Positions 44,200 to 52,552 of a stretch of DNA of 64,000 bases are shown one piece after another (positions within the stretch are counted from its first letter, which is position 1; each line of letters opens with the position of its first letter). A program made the position numbers and the translations under genes. The stretch is from positions 1 to 64,000 of the forward strand of contig DASVLJ010000078.1 of NCBI GenBank assembly GCA_036384915.1. The letters run 5' to 3'. This DNA comes from PKWO01 sp036384915. Lineage in GTDB: Bacteria; Pseudomonadota; Gammaproteobacteria; Burkholderiales; Burkholderiaceae_D. The notes beneath the pieces are model-generated. The model was not told the DNA's origin and ran no database searches. It saw only the letters and a list, made by a program, of their open reading frames with translations.

Positions 44200-45645
44200 A
44201 TGCTCTACCGCATCTTGTCCACCTCAGCCTCCGCGCTGTTGCGGTGTCTGGCAGCCGTGCTCTTGGCGGGCTGCCTTATTCCCGATGTCGCTCAGGCGAT
44301 CCCTATCTATGCGCGCCAGACCGGGCAGAATTGCCTGGCTTGCCACGCTGGCGGGCAGTTCCCCGAATTGACGCCATACGGGCGCATGTTCAAATTGACC
44401 GGCTATACCATGGGCAGCCGCACCGAGGTGCCGCTGGCGGTCATGGCTGCGATTTCCGGCAGTTCGGTTTCCAGCAAGACGCCGGGCACGGGCGATGCCT
44501 ACGCCGACTTTCCGCAAAACGGTTTGGCGAAGTTCACCACCGCCAGCCTGTTCGCCGGCGGCAAGCTGACCGACAACCTTGGCATGTTCGGCCAATGGAC
44601 CTACAACGCCTATGCGCAGCAGGATGCCGACGGTCACTGGGCGGGGCATAGCGGCTCGGACCAGTTCGATTTGCGCTATGCCGACCGCTACATCGGCGAA
44701 AAACGCGACCTCATCGTGGGTGCCAGCCTGAACAACAATCCCGGCGTGACCGATGTATGGAATACCTTCAATAGCGCCTTCGCGTCGGTGCCCAGCTATG
44801 TCCCGGCCAGTAATCCTGGCGGCAATGGCGGACCTTTCGTGGGCGTACCGGCCACGCCTATCGTCATGCAACTGGGCCCGGTTGCCGCCGGTGTGACCGC
44901 CTATGCCTACCTCGACCAGACCTGGTATCTGGAACTGGGCAATTACCAGACCGCGAACGGTATTTTTTCCTTCCTGAGCCAGGGCATACGGGACTCCGAC
45001 ATGCCCAAGCTAAAAGGCAACTTCAGTCCCTATTGGCGTCTGGCCTATAACCGCGAGTGGGGGCCGCATAGCGCCATGGTCGGCCTGTCCGGTTTCAATA
45101 CCGACATCTATTACAATTCGCCCGCCACCTCGGGCCCGGTGACGAGCTATCGCGATCTCGGCGTGGATGGGCAATATCAGTATATTCTCGACCCGCACGT
45201 ATTCTCGGCGCAGTTCAGCTACATCCGCGAGAACCAGCACTATGACAGCCCGCTATGGAACGTCAACGACCCGAATTACACCGGTAACTTCAGCAACAGC
45301 TCGAACCGGCTCAACTATCTGCGCATCAAGGGCACCTATAGCTACCGGGCCAAGTATGGCGTCAGCCTCGCCTATGCCGCCTCGACCGGTACGCCCGATG
45401 CACTGGCCTATACCAACAGCCCGGACGGCAATGGTAATCCGGTCCCGTTCGGCAACGCCAACTCTACACCCAACACCAGGGTCTGGGTGCCGGAAGTGTT
45501 TTACATGCCGCTGCAGAATGTGCGCGTCGGTGTGCAGTACTACAAGTTCACGCAATACAATGGCAGCACGTCGAACTATGACGGCAACGGACGCAGCGCG
45601 AGCAACAACGATACGGTCTTCTTCTATCTATGGGGGGCTTTCTGA
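44200..45645 (+). CDS. Fused monoheme cytochrome c-outer membrane porin, Cyc2-like
   Basis: This is a 481-residue protein. A signal peptide ends at VAQA (residue 33). A single heme-c site CLACH follows at residues 45-49, then a short PELTPYGRMFKLTGYT segment. The rest, about 400 residues, is alternating, aromatic-rich sequence with many Gly/Asn/Asp turns, ending in WGAF; a C-terminal Phe is typical of outer-membrane barrels. One N-terminal heme fused to a barrel is the Cyc2 layout, known from Fe(II)-oxidising bacteria, where it carries electrons across the outer membrane. ATG 44200 has AGGAAAGG 10 bases upstream; the GTG at 44191 is less likely. The stop overlaps the next start (TGATG). The electron donor is unknown. 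Confidence 0.78.
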   Translation: MLYRILSTSASALLRCLAAVLLAGCLIPDVAQAIPIYARQTGQNCLACHAGGQFPELTPYGRMFKLTGYTMGSRTEVPLAVMAAISGSSVSSKTPGTGDAYADFPQNGLAKFTTASLFAGGKLTDNLGMFGQWTYNAYAQQDADGHWAGHSGSDQFDLRYADRYIGEKRDLIVGASLNNNPGVTDVWNTFNSAFASVPSYVPASNPGGNGGPFVGVPATPIVMQLGPVAAGVTAYAYLDQTWYLELGNYQTANGIFSFLSQGIRDSDMPKLKGNFSPYWRLAYNREWGPHSAMVGLSGFNTDIYYNSPATSGPVTSYRDLGVDGQYQYILDPHVFSAQFSYIRENQHYDSPLWNVNDPNYTGNFSNSSNRLNYLRIKGTYSYRAKYGVSLAYAASTGTPDALAYTNSPDGNGNPVPFGNANSTPNTRVWVPEVFYMPLQNVRVGVQYYKFTQYNGSTSNYDGNGRSASNNDTVFFYLWGAF

Positions 45646-46310
45646 TGAACCGCACGACAACACTGCGCACCGCATACTGCGCCAGCCTCGGCCTGATGGC
45701 CGCGGCCATCATGGGCATCGCCGGCTGCGCCAACCCTGAGCGTTCACGCGACCTGGCCAATCCGACGATCGATCCCGCGGTGACGGCGAAGCAGGTTTGT
45801 TCTGCCTGCCACGGCGCCACAGGCAATTCCGTTTCACCCAATTTCCCACGCCTCGCGGGGCAAAATGCCGACTACCTGGAAGCGCAATTGAAGAATTTCC
45901 GCGGCCATCAGCGCAGCGACCCGGAAGGCTACGAATACATGTGGGGCATCAGCCGCAATTTGACGGATGAGCAGATACATGGCCTGGCGGCGTATTTCTC
46001 GAAGCAGGCGCCGCAACCGAATCCGGCAAGCGTCAGCGAGTTGGCGTCCGCCGGCAAGAACATCTTCGAGAACGGCATACCGGACAAGCAAGTTACGGCA
46101 TGCCAGGCTTGCCATGGGCCGAAAGGCGAGGGCCTGGCTTCATTCCCGCGCTTGGCCGGCCAGCACCAGGATTACATGGCCAAGCAATTGCTGGTGTTCC
46201 GCGACACCGAAGGGCGGCCGGGCACGCCGATGACGCAGGTCACGCACAGCCTTGAGCGTGGCGATGTGCAGGCGGTGACCTACTACATCCAATCGATGCC
46301 GGTCAATTGA
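45645..46310 (+). CDS. Diheme cytochrome c4-type lipoprotein
   Basis: This is a 221-residue periplasmic electron carrier. The lipobox IAGC near residue 27 predicts a lipid anchor. Two c-type domains follow with CSACH (about residue 51) and CQACH (about 156). PNFPRLAGQNADYL and SFPRLAGQHQDYM repeat after each heme, as in cytochrome c4, and Met ligands are available in each half. It overlaps the cytochrome-porin gene by one base, so the two are translated together. It is the obvious acceptor for electrons from the barrel protein, passing them to an oxidase or to the bc1 complex. Confidence 0.9.
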   Translation: MNRTTTLRTAYCASLGLMAAAIMGIAGCANPERSRDLANPTIDPAVTAKQVCSACHGATGNSVSPNFPRLAGQNADYLEAQLKNFRGHQRSDPEGYEYMWGISRNLTDEQIHGLAAYFSKQAPQPNPASVSELASAGKNIFENGIPDKQVTACQACHGPKGEGLASFPRLAGQHQDYMAKQLLVFRDTEGRPGTPMTQVTHSLERGDVQAVTYYIQSMPVN

Positions 46311-46524
46311 GGCGGATCGTAGTTTCTGCCGCAGGCTAATCTTTACCTACAGGTATAAATGAGCCCTTGCCCCCCTCGCTCGTGGGAGGGAGGGGGCGGC
46401 GATCCGATGGGTAGATTGTGTCTCGACTGCGATCCTATGGCCGCCGGCAAGGGCGGTGCAGCGTCGTTGGCGGATTACAATTCGCCGGATGTTGACGTCG
46501 CAGTTCCCGCGGAGGACACCGCTA

Positions 46525-47344
46525 TCACATACAGTGCAAGCGCGGCGCGGGCGTCCTCCTACTTGCCGCGCTCTTGCGCGTTACCGAGCCAGCGGCCTGA
46601 TCCGGCGCCAAGGCGAACTCGGCATTCTGGCCGATATCCTTGCCGAGGCGGTAATGCCGGACTCTCATGTTCAGCAAGGAGTCGACCCCTTCCTTGGCGG
46701 TTGCCATCCGGGTATGGCAACCCCTGCCGAGTTGGTTTGCCAGCTCGCCGCAAACTCGCCGCAAATGTGTTCGACGGCGTTCAGCAAAGCCTTCCCGCTG
46801 TCGACGTCTGGAACTGTGATGGTCGTTGTCTCACTGCCGCCACGGTCGACGTTGAGGGCGACCAACTTGCCATTGGGCGAGGGTGCAAATTGCGTGATAT
46901 TGGCATGCGCCTGTCCCATCTGTCCCGCAGCCGGCGATATCGGATCGAGCAGCATGCGCTCGCGGCTGTCGGCTTCGCGCACCATGAGTACGCCGCCTTT
47001 GCCGCTGTCCTGTCGCGGGAAAAAATGCGCCCTGCCGCACGTTGATGCAGGCGATTGACCCGCGTCCCCTCGGCGACGGCTTTCGGACGGGCACGCTATT
47101 GCACCTGTTGCGGCGAGGCGTCAGGCCGGACGCGCATGCAGGAACCTTGAGCGGACTGCCACGCGTTGAATTCCTCATTGTGTGCATTTTCCGTCCATCG
47201 GTAAGGGGCGGGAAGATCGATGCCGAACAGATGATCGGACACGTCGACCGGGCGCGCAGGTTGCGCGGCGTCGACGGCGAAAGCCGGTGCGAAAACCAGT
47301 TCCACGAAAGCCAGGGGCACGAACGCCAACTCCATCTTTGCCAT
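46525..47344 (-). pseudogene. Decayed prolyl oligopeptidase-like (S9) gene, N-terminal part
   Basis: Reading the minus strand, an export-like start MAKMELAFVPLAF leads to APYRWTENAHNEEFNAWQ, which matches the N-terminus of S9A peptidases, and stops at 47096. The same family continues in another frame (ERMLLDPISPAAG, then FAPSPNGKLVALNVDRGGSE, about 46985-46720) and then in a third frame (RHYRLGKDIGQNAEF, about 46660). At least two frameshifts are needed and the catalytic hydrolase domain is missing. The gene is therefore dead, unless the window carries sequencing errors. It lies convergent to the cytochrome gene. Confidence 0.72.
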
Positions 47345-47378
47345 GTTTTCTCCGGAAAAGAAGTAAGAGGAATATGTT

Positions 47379-47400
47379 TCATCACTTATCAAAGTGATGA
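47379..47400. promoter_or_regulatory. Perfect 9-bp dyad upstream of the dead peptidase gene
   Basis: TCATCACTT and AAGTGATGA are separated by four bases (ATCA). It sits 35 bp upstream of the old peptidase start and 340 bp before the expansin gene. It may be a leftover operator. The rest of 47401-47738 shows no gene, though an expansin promoter must lie there. Confidence 0.4.
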
Positions 47401-47738
47401 TCAAATGCAAAACATTTCGCCAGCGGATCGAAGGGCGATTGCAGTAGTGCGCGGCTATCGTCGCGCGATATGAGGCGCACACGGAACGCATACGGGATGC
47501 GGCAGCGAACGGCTGGGAAGGCGCATCGAATCCCCATTTTCTTGCCTTGCGAAAAGACGGTAAGGATCATGCTGCGGGCGCAGCGGTTTTGCTAAATATC
47601 AACGTGCGATTGGTGTATTTCGCAATTGCGGGATCTCGGATTTTTCTGCCAGAATGCGCGCGAGTCGGTTGATCCCGTTCTGTGTCTGCCTGCGTTATTT
47701 CACGTATGTTCAAGTTGTTTCCATTTGGAGAGACTGCG

Positions 47739-48773
47739 ATGACAAAGTTTATTTCCCGCATGGCCTTCGCTGTGGGGCTGATTCTTGCCGCGGCCTCGGT
47801 CGCCCATGCTTCGGACTACGATACCGCCCATACGGGCCAGGGAACCTTCTACGGTTATTCGGGCGGCGGAAATTGCAGCTTGCCGTATTCCGCCGACATC
47901 CTGACGGCGGCGATGAATACCACGGACTACGCTACGTCGCAGGCTTGCGGTGCCTATATCGAAGTCACCAATCTCAATACCTCGCAAAAAGTGGTCGTGC
48001 GCATCGACGACCAATGCCCCAACTGCCCGCAAGGCAATGTCGACCTGGCGCAGACGGCTTTCGCACAGATATCGCCGATCGCCGCCGGCCAGATTCCCAT
48101 CAGCTGGCGCTACGTGGTCGGCCCGTCCACCCCGGCCGTGGTGTACTTCAAGGAAGGATCGAGCCAATGGTGGGCGGCAATCCAGGTGCGCAACCATCGC
48201 AATCCGGTCGCCTCTCTCGCGTATCGCCCGACCGGTTCTGGAGCCGCATACGTCACGCTGCCCCGGCAGATGTATAACTACTTCCTCGCAGCCAGCGGGA
48301 TGGGGCCGGGCCCGTTCGATCTGCAGATTACCGATGTGCTGGGGAATGTGCTCAATGTCACCAACGTTCCCTTGATCGTCACGACCGAGATTTCGCTCGG
48401 TACGCAATTCCCTGCGGCGCTTCCGGTCGGATCGAGTTCGTCGAGCGGAAGCGGAAGCTCGTCCGGTTCCGGTGGAAGCTCTTCAGGCGGAGGTTCCTCG
48501 GGCGGAGCATCGTCAGGCAGCCAGCCTGCAACAGTGTCGATGAAAACCAGCGACGACTGGGGCCAGGGCTATTGCAATGATGTGACAGTGACCAATCCCA
48601 ACGCGACACCGTTGACCTGGATGGTGAGCTTCAACGTTGTGGGAACGATATATACCTCCTGGAACGCGAATCTCACAGTCAGCGGATCGACCGCCACGGC
48701 CATGGGCGTAAGCTGGAACCAGACTCTCCAAGCCGGAGCCTCTGCCGCTTTCGGCTACTGCGCAAACCGTTGA
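47739..48773 (+). CDS. Secreted bacterial expansin with CBM2-type module
   Basis: This is a 344-residue protein. A signal peptide ends at VAHA (residue 24). The expansin D1 domain (about 25-125) has GTFYGYSGGGNCS and VVRIDDQCPNCPQG with the conserved Asp, and the D2 domain (about 130-225) follows with surface aromatic residues. A Ser/Gly linker leads to a C-terminal CBM2-like domain (about 265-344) ending AFGYCANR. Expansins loosen cellulose networks without hydrolysis and help bacteria colonise plants. ATG 47739 has TTTGGAGAG nine bases upstream. Like the GH5 cellulase it ends in a CBM2-type module. Confidence 0.9.
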   Translation: MTKFISRMAFAVGLILAAASVAHASDYDTAHTGQGTFYGYSGGGNCSLPYSADILTAAMNTTDYATSQACGAYIEVTNLNTSQKVVVRIDDQCPNCPQGNVDLAQTAFAQISPIAAGQIPISWRYVVGPSTPAVVYFKEGSSQWWAAIQVRNHRNPVASLAYRPTGSGAAYVTLPRQMYNYFLAASGMGPGPFDLQITDVLGNVLNVTNVPLIVTTEISLGTQFPAALPVGSSSSSGSGSSSGSGGSSSGGGSSGGASSGSQPATVSMKTSDDWGQGYCNDVTVTNPNATPLTWMVSFNVVGTIYTSWNANLTVSGSTATAMGVSWNQTLQAGASAAFGYCANR

Positions 48774-48914
48774 TCGATTGGGCCGGGAAGGGCGCGGCTT
48801 GCAATTCGCCGCATGTCGGCTTCGCACGCTTCCCGACCGAACGACTCTTGAGCGACCGGGAAGCAAAACAATGCGAAAAAAGTCAGGAATCCCGCGTGTC
48901 TTTGGGCAGGCCGA

Positions 48915-49238
48915 ATGGCAATGTGGGGGATGGTGCTTGTGACCATTCCCTTGCCGGGGCTTGAGATCGGTAAATCGGGAACGACCGGCAGCAACGCCAT
49001 TACGCTGACTCTCTATCTTTATCTTGCGGTCGGCGACTACATTCTGGGATATCGGCTTGATGACACGCCCAAGTGGTCGTCCTGGGTTGTTCCGAAGAAG
49101 TGGATCGATGAGTGGCGCTACCTTGTATACGCCGATCCTGGGTTGATCAAATCAAATCGCCTTGGCCTCATTCGCGTCATTGGCGTGCCGGCCTTGATTG
49201 CCATCCTGGTCTTGGCGATCATTTCGGGAAAACTTTGA
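48915..49238 (+). CDS. Small hypothetical membrane protein
   Basis: This is a 107-residue protein with a hydrophobic N-terminal segment, a second segment TLTLYLYLAVGDYILGY and a C-terminal helix VIGVPALIAILVLAIIS. The middle is soluble and Trp-rich (PKWSSWVVPKKWIDEWRY). Codon use fits coding DNA. ATG 48915 or 48921 could start it; neither has a strong ribosome site. No family was recognised. It is convergent with the MNIO operon. Confidence 0.5.
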   Translation: MAMWGMVLVTIPLPGLEIGKSGTTGSNAITLTLYLYLAVGDYILGYRLDDTPKWSSWVVPKKWIDEWRYLVYADPGLIKSNRLGLIRVIGVPALIAILVLAIISGKL

Positions 49239-49284
49239 TTTTGTTTCGCAAGCCTTTGTCGCGGGTAAGGGCAGTAGGGCGGAT

Positions 49285-49581
49285 TCAATCTGCGGGGCGG
49301 CCATCCGACTCGCTTGTTCGCTTTACGCGAAACCGCTTGCGTATCCAGTGAATCAGCCTTGCCATCACCCCATGCCTCGCACTGTGCGCCGCCCGCTTAT
49401 GATCGAAGCTATGCGCCGCCATCTGCAAGCCGATACGGTCGATTGCGGCCAGGGCTTCGACCTCATGGTCTTGCAGGCCCGCATGGCGCGCCTGGGCTTC
49501 CGGGTCGTTCAGGAACTGCTCGCGCAAGGCGCGATCCGTGTAAAGCCGCGCCAGGAAGGTCTCAAGCTGCGCTGAGCTCAT
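49285..49581 (-). CDS. Small partner protein of the DUF692 enzyme
   Basis: This is a 98-residue helical protein beginning MSSAQLETFLARLYTD, followed by LREQFLNDPEAQARHAGL and a basic C-terminus (RLIHWIRKRFRVKR). Its start overlaps the DUF692 stop by 20 bases, so the two are translationally coupled. Known MNIO enzymes such as MbnB and TglH need a small partner that holds the precursor; this protein is the natural candidate here, although it is not clearly a DUF2063 or RRE domain. The start was placed at ATG 49581 because the open frame upstream lies inside the DUF692 gene. Confidence 0.7.
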   Translation of the reverse strand: MSSAQLETFLARLYTDRALREQFLNDPEAQARHAGLQDHEVEALAAIDRIGLQMAAHSFDHKRAAHSARHGVMARLIHWIRKRFRVKRTSESDGRPAD

Positions 49582-50446
49582 CGCGCCTCCGGTCTTGCAC
49601 GGCCAATTGCCGGCCTTGCCGCAAAGCGGCACGGGCCAGGCCGAGTTGCTCCAGCAGCGTGCCGAATTCGGGGAAATGCCCGTCGCGTTCAACGATCACG
49701 TTCAAGGGCTGTGGCGCATGCCTGGCAAGCTGCGCGAGCAAACCGTAGACGCCGGGTGGCGGGTCGTGCAAGTGGTCGTCGAGCAGGCGGCGTTGCCCGT
49801 CGGGTGCCGTGATCCAGCGGCCGCCGGAGAGGTGCACGGTTTTGACACGCTCCAGGGGGAACCGCATCAGCAGCGTGACCGGTTCCTGTCCGAAATTGAG
49901 CGCGTTGGCGTAAAGGTTGTGCAGGTCAAGCAGCAAGCCAGCTCCCGCACCACGTGCGATGCCCGCGACCCACGGCGCTTCCTCCATGGTGCTGGCCGGC
50001 GGCGCGATCAGCGTGGCGATGTTTTCCAATAGCGGCGCGCTGCCGACTATGCGCGCCGCCGCGTTGATGTTGGCGATGGCGCCGGCCATGCTTTGCGCCG
50101 TGCGCGGCGGCGCCGCAAGGTGGCCGATCTCGATGCGGCCGGCGCGCACGAAGGCGAGGTGTTCCGACCAGGATTGCGGCTCGATGTCATGCACCAGGCG
50201 TGCCATGTCGTCCAGCCGTTCTCGGGCCACGGGAATGGTCGATGCCAAGCCCATGGCGACGCCGTGCAAGTCGAGCGGCAGGGTCTCGGCAAGGCGGCGC
50301 AGGGCGCGGCGCTTGGCACTGGAGGCACGGAAATAGTCTTCCGCAATCACTTGCACCGCATCGATTTTGTCGAGATTCGCGAAGATGCCGGCCGCAAGTG
50401 CATCTCGCCAGAGCAGGCCCACGCGATCTGTCGCGTCAACCGCCAC
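49562..50446 (-). CDS. DUF692 / MNIO family iron enzyme
   Basis: This 294-residue enzyme belongs to the multinuclear non-heme iron oxidative (MNIO) family, a TIM-barrel group that modifies cysteines or other residues of ribosomal peptides. The expected metal-ligand set is visible: H61 (LDLHGVAM), E95/H96 (SWSEHLAF), E141/N142 (LLENIATL), D174/H176/N177 (LLLDLHNLYAN), H205 (TVHLSGG), D224/H225/H227 (DDHLHDPP) and E253 (IVERDGHF). GTG 50446 was chosen because it begins just before VGLLWRDALA and overlaps the upstream stop by 11 bases; the open frame further upstream is only the shadow of the Gly/Cys tail. The neighbour ends in a Gly/Cys repeat, the likely substrate. Confidence 0.85.
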   Translation of the reverse strand: MAVDATDRVGLLWRDALAAGIFANLDKIDAVQVIAEDYFRASSAKRRALRRLAETLPLDLHGVAMGLASTIPVARERLDDMARLVHDIEPQSWSEHLAFVRAGRIEIGHLAAPPRTAQSMAGAIANINAAARIVGSAPLLENIATLIAPPASTMEEAPWVAGIARGAGAGLLLDLHNLYANALNFGQEPVTLLMRFPLERVKTVHLSGGRWITAPDGQRRLLDDHLHDPPPGVYGLLAQLARHAPQPLNVIVERDGHFPEFGTLLEQLGLARAALRQGRQLAVQDRRRDELSAA

Positions 50447-51302
50447 AGCCGCCCCCGCATCCCCCGCCGCAACTGCTGCCACAACTGCTGCCGCAGCCGC
50501 TGCCCCCGTCGCCGCCCTTCTGGATGGGGTACAGCTGCTGGATAAAGGGAAAGATCGCCGTGGAAAGCGCCGCCGTGCCGAACACGGCGGCAAGCAATAC
50601 GGCGTCATTGTTCGCTCCGCCCGGCGCGAAGCTGTGAGACCTGTCCTTGAGCCGGCCGAACAGCACTTTCAAGTCGTTGAGCAAGGCCCGGCCGCGTCCG
50701 TTGACTCTGCGGCTTGCCTGGAACAGCGGGAACAAGGTGAAGAAGGCCGCCAACACGATAAGAAAGAGGATGTTGTGCCTGCCCTGATACAAAGCGATAG
50801 TGACCTTGGCCACGGCGGTAAGGAAAAGGCTGGCGCTGATCGCCAGGGCCAACAGCCAGCGCACGAGCAGTTCCTGCGCATTCGGGATGAGCCTGTTGCG
50901 CCGGAGTTCCTGGTGATATTCGTCGCAGCAGGCACGCATTTGCTCGGAAGCGTTGCGCTCGACCGCTTGCGGCACCAGGTAGCGCATGAGCACGGCGCGT
51001 TCGATCGGGCGGCGCACCATCTTCAGGGCCGGCGCGTCGGTACTGAGCAGGCCGGAGTCTTGCGCGTAGTGCAGCAATCCGCGGTCGATCAAGGCGATGG
51101 TGGCGATTTTGACGGTCTCGGCCACGCCTGCACGCAGGTAGGCGATCGAATATGGGTCTTGCGTCATCTCGCGCGCCGCCGAGCGCAGCCGGGCATCGTC
51201 GTCGTCGCGGTTCATGTACCAGCGCAGCAGCATGACGCCGCCTATACCCAGCACAAGGTAAAACGTCAGGAAGGCAAAGCCGTGCAGTTCGAAGGGATTC
51301 AT
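50436..51302 (-). CDS. TIGR04222-like membrane protein with Gly/Cys tail
   Basis: This is a 288-residue protein. One membrane helix lies near the N-terminus (about 9-27, FLTFYLVLGIGGVMLL) and a long cytoplasmic helical region follows (about 30-150). Two more hydrophobic segments lie at about 160-200, and a last one near 240-255. The C-terminal 26 residues are almost only Gly, Ser and Cys, with five cysteines at 270, 274, 278, 282 and 286, spaced exactly four apart. The body resembles the TIGR04222 family. The tail looks like a modification target for the MNIO enzyme, whose gene overlaps this one by 11 bp. ATG 51302 lies 7 bp after the nucleotidyltransferase stop and has GAGGCGGG upstream. Confidence 0.8.
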   Translation of the reverse strand: MNPFELHGFAFLTFYLVLGIGGVMLLRWYMNRDDDDARLRSAAREMTQDPYSIAYLRAGVAETVKIATIALIDRGLLHYAQDSGLLSTDAPALKMVRRPIERAVLMRYLVPQAVERNASEQMRACCDEYHQELRRNRLIPNAQELLVRWLLALAISASLFLTAVAKVTIALYQGRHNILFLIVLAAFFTLFPLFQASRRVNGRGRALLNDLKVLFGRLKDRSHSFAPGGANNDAVLLAAVFGTAALSTAIFPFIQQLYPIQKGGDGGSGCGSSCGSSCGGGCGGGCGG

Positions 51303-51309
51303 GCCCGCC

Positions 51310-52035
51310 TCACGCAATACGTGCGGCACGCTCACGCAAAAGCTGCGTCAGCCGCAACAAATCCATCAGGCAGGGGAGGGCGACGCCGGGCGGCAGCTTG
51401 CCGGTTTCGCGCGCTTCGGACATGTGCCGCAGGGCCGGTTCGAGGTCGGCCGCGCCGGCTTCGTGCACGATGTGTTCCAGCGCCTGCTTGGCCGTCGGTT
51501 CTGTCTGTCCTTCGAGCTGCAGGATGGCTGCGGCGGCCGAACGCAGCGGCGGCGCCGCATCGGCAATCAGGTGAGCCAGTTGTTCCTCGCGCAGGCTCAA
51601 TGCGATGTAGCGCTCGCGCAGGCGCAACTGCAGGTTCAACAGCACTTGGGCGGTACGCCGCTTGAGCGATTCGCGCGTGACGCTGACGCCGGCGAACGGG
51701 TTGCCGCCGAACAGCACGCGGTGGCGGGACACGATATCGGAAAATTTGACCGCGAACGCTTCGATGGCGTCGGCCAGTTCGTCATCCAGGAGGAACATGG
51801 CGTTCAACTGCACCGTGGCATGCGCCAGCCGCAAGGGCTCGCGCAGGCGGTCGGCGCTTTCCTGGGAAAAGCGCCGCAAGACCAGCAGCAGATTGACGTC
51901 GGAGGTGGCGCGCAAGGCGCCCGAGGCGGCGGAGCCGAACAGCACTATCGATTTCAGGTCGTCGCCGAAAGCGCCTTTGGCGGCCTCGACGAAGGTTTCC
52001 AAACTTTGTTCCACATCCAGCGGCAAATTGCTCAT
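51310..52035 (-). CDS. Nucleotidyltransferase-domain protein
   Basis: This is a 241-residue soluble protein. The N-terminal VLFGSAASGALRATSDVNLL segment (about residues 30-50) matches the GS...SDxDL core of minimal nucleotidyltransferases, though one of the usual Asp positions reads Asn (SDVNLL). The rest is helical. The substrate is unknown. It is the first gene of a four-gene unit and lies 7 bp from the TIGR04222-like gene. It may have lost activity or use another acidic residue. Confidence 0.75.
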   Translation of the reverse strand: MSNLPLDVEQSLETFVEAAKGAFGDDLKSIVLFGSAASGALRATSDVNLLLVLRRFSQESADRLREPLRLAHATVQLNAMFLLDDELADAIEAFAVKFSDIVSRHRVLFGGNPFAGVSVTRESLKRRTAQVLLNLQLRLRERYIALSLREEQLAHLIADAAPPLRSAAAAILQLEGQTEPTAKQALEHIVHEAGAADLEPALRHMSEARETGKLPPGVALPCLMDLLRLTQLLRERAARIA

Positions 52036-52099
52036 GGGTGGGGCGAGAGTTGAGGTGCAGCCTTTATATCATGAAATTGTGACAGTTTGCTGTCATCTC

Positions 52100-52531
52100 T
52101 TAACTTACTTCAGGCTTCTGAACCGGCCTTGCCTGCGCGGCACCACAGCCGCCGCAAACCAGCGAGACGGCGCAGCAAGCGACCATGAACCAGGCGGGGA
52201 ACTGCGGATCGTCCGAGCCGAAGCTATCGACGAGTGCAAGCACGACGCCCGGAATCACCGCCGCCAAGCCATGCCATATCGGTTGTGGGTTTGCGTGCTT
52301 GAGCGCGATATGACCGGCAATTTTGCCGCCAAGATAATCGAAATACCAACCCACCGTGACGGATACGGCGAGAAAAAGCGGGCTGCGCAGGGCATTGGTC
52401 GTGACGGCTTCGTCCGCGGCAACGCCCAGCTTCAATGCGCCCATCCAAAGAAGCGCCAATATGATGGTCGCGAGGTAGGTTCCGGCAAAATCGACGATCG
52501 CTCCGGCAAGAATGGCTTTCCAGTTCAGCAT
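52100..52531 (-). CDS. Small integral membrane protein of unknown function
   Basis: This is a 143-residue protein with hydrophobic segments near residues 5-35, 50-70, 85-105 and 112-130. The order of segments (WKAILAGAIVDFAGTYLATI, then TVGWYFDYLGGKIAG) resembles small uncharacterised bacterial membrane families, but no name can be given safely. A Cys-rich end (CCAVSLVCGGCG) is notable because the next operon contains a cysteine-tailed protein. It lies 65 bp upstream of the nucleotidyltransferase gene and may be its first cotranscribed member. Confidence 0.6.
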   Translation of the reverse strand: MLNWKAILAGAIVDFAGTYLATIILALLWMGALKLGVAADEAVTTNALRSPLFLAVSVTVGWYFDYLGGKIAGHIALKHANPQPIWHGLAAVIPGVVLALVDSFGSDDPQFPAWFMVACCAVSLVCGGCGAAQARPVQKPEVS

Positions 52532-52552
52532 GGTTGCGGCATGTAAGGTTGA

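Noticed and set aside
46359..47058. Open frames on the plus strand after the c4 cytochrome gene
   Set aside because: They are antisense to peptidase-derived sequence and have no ribosome site or family.
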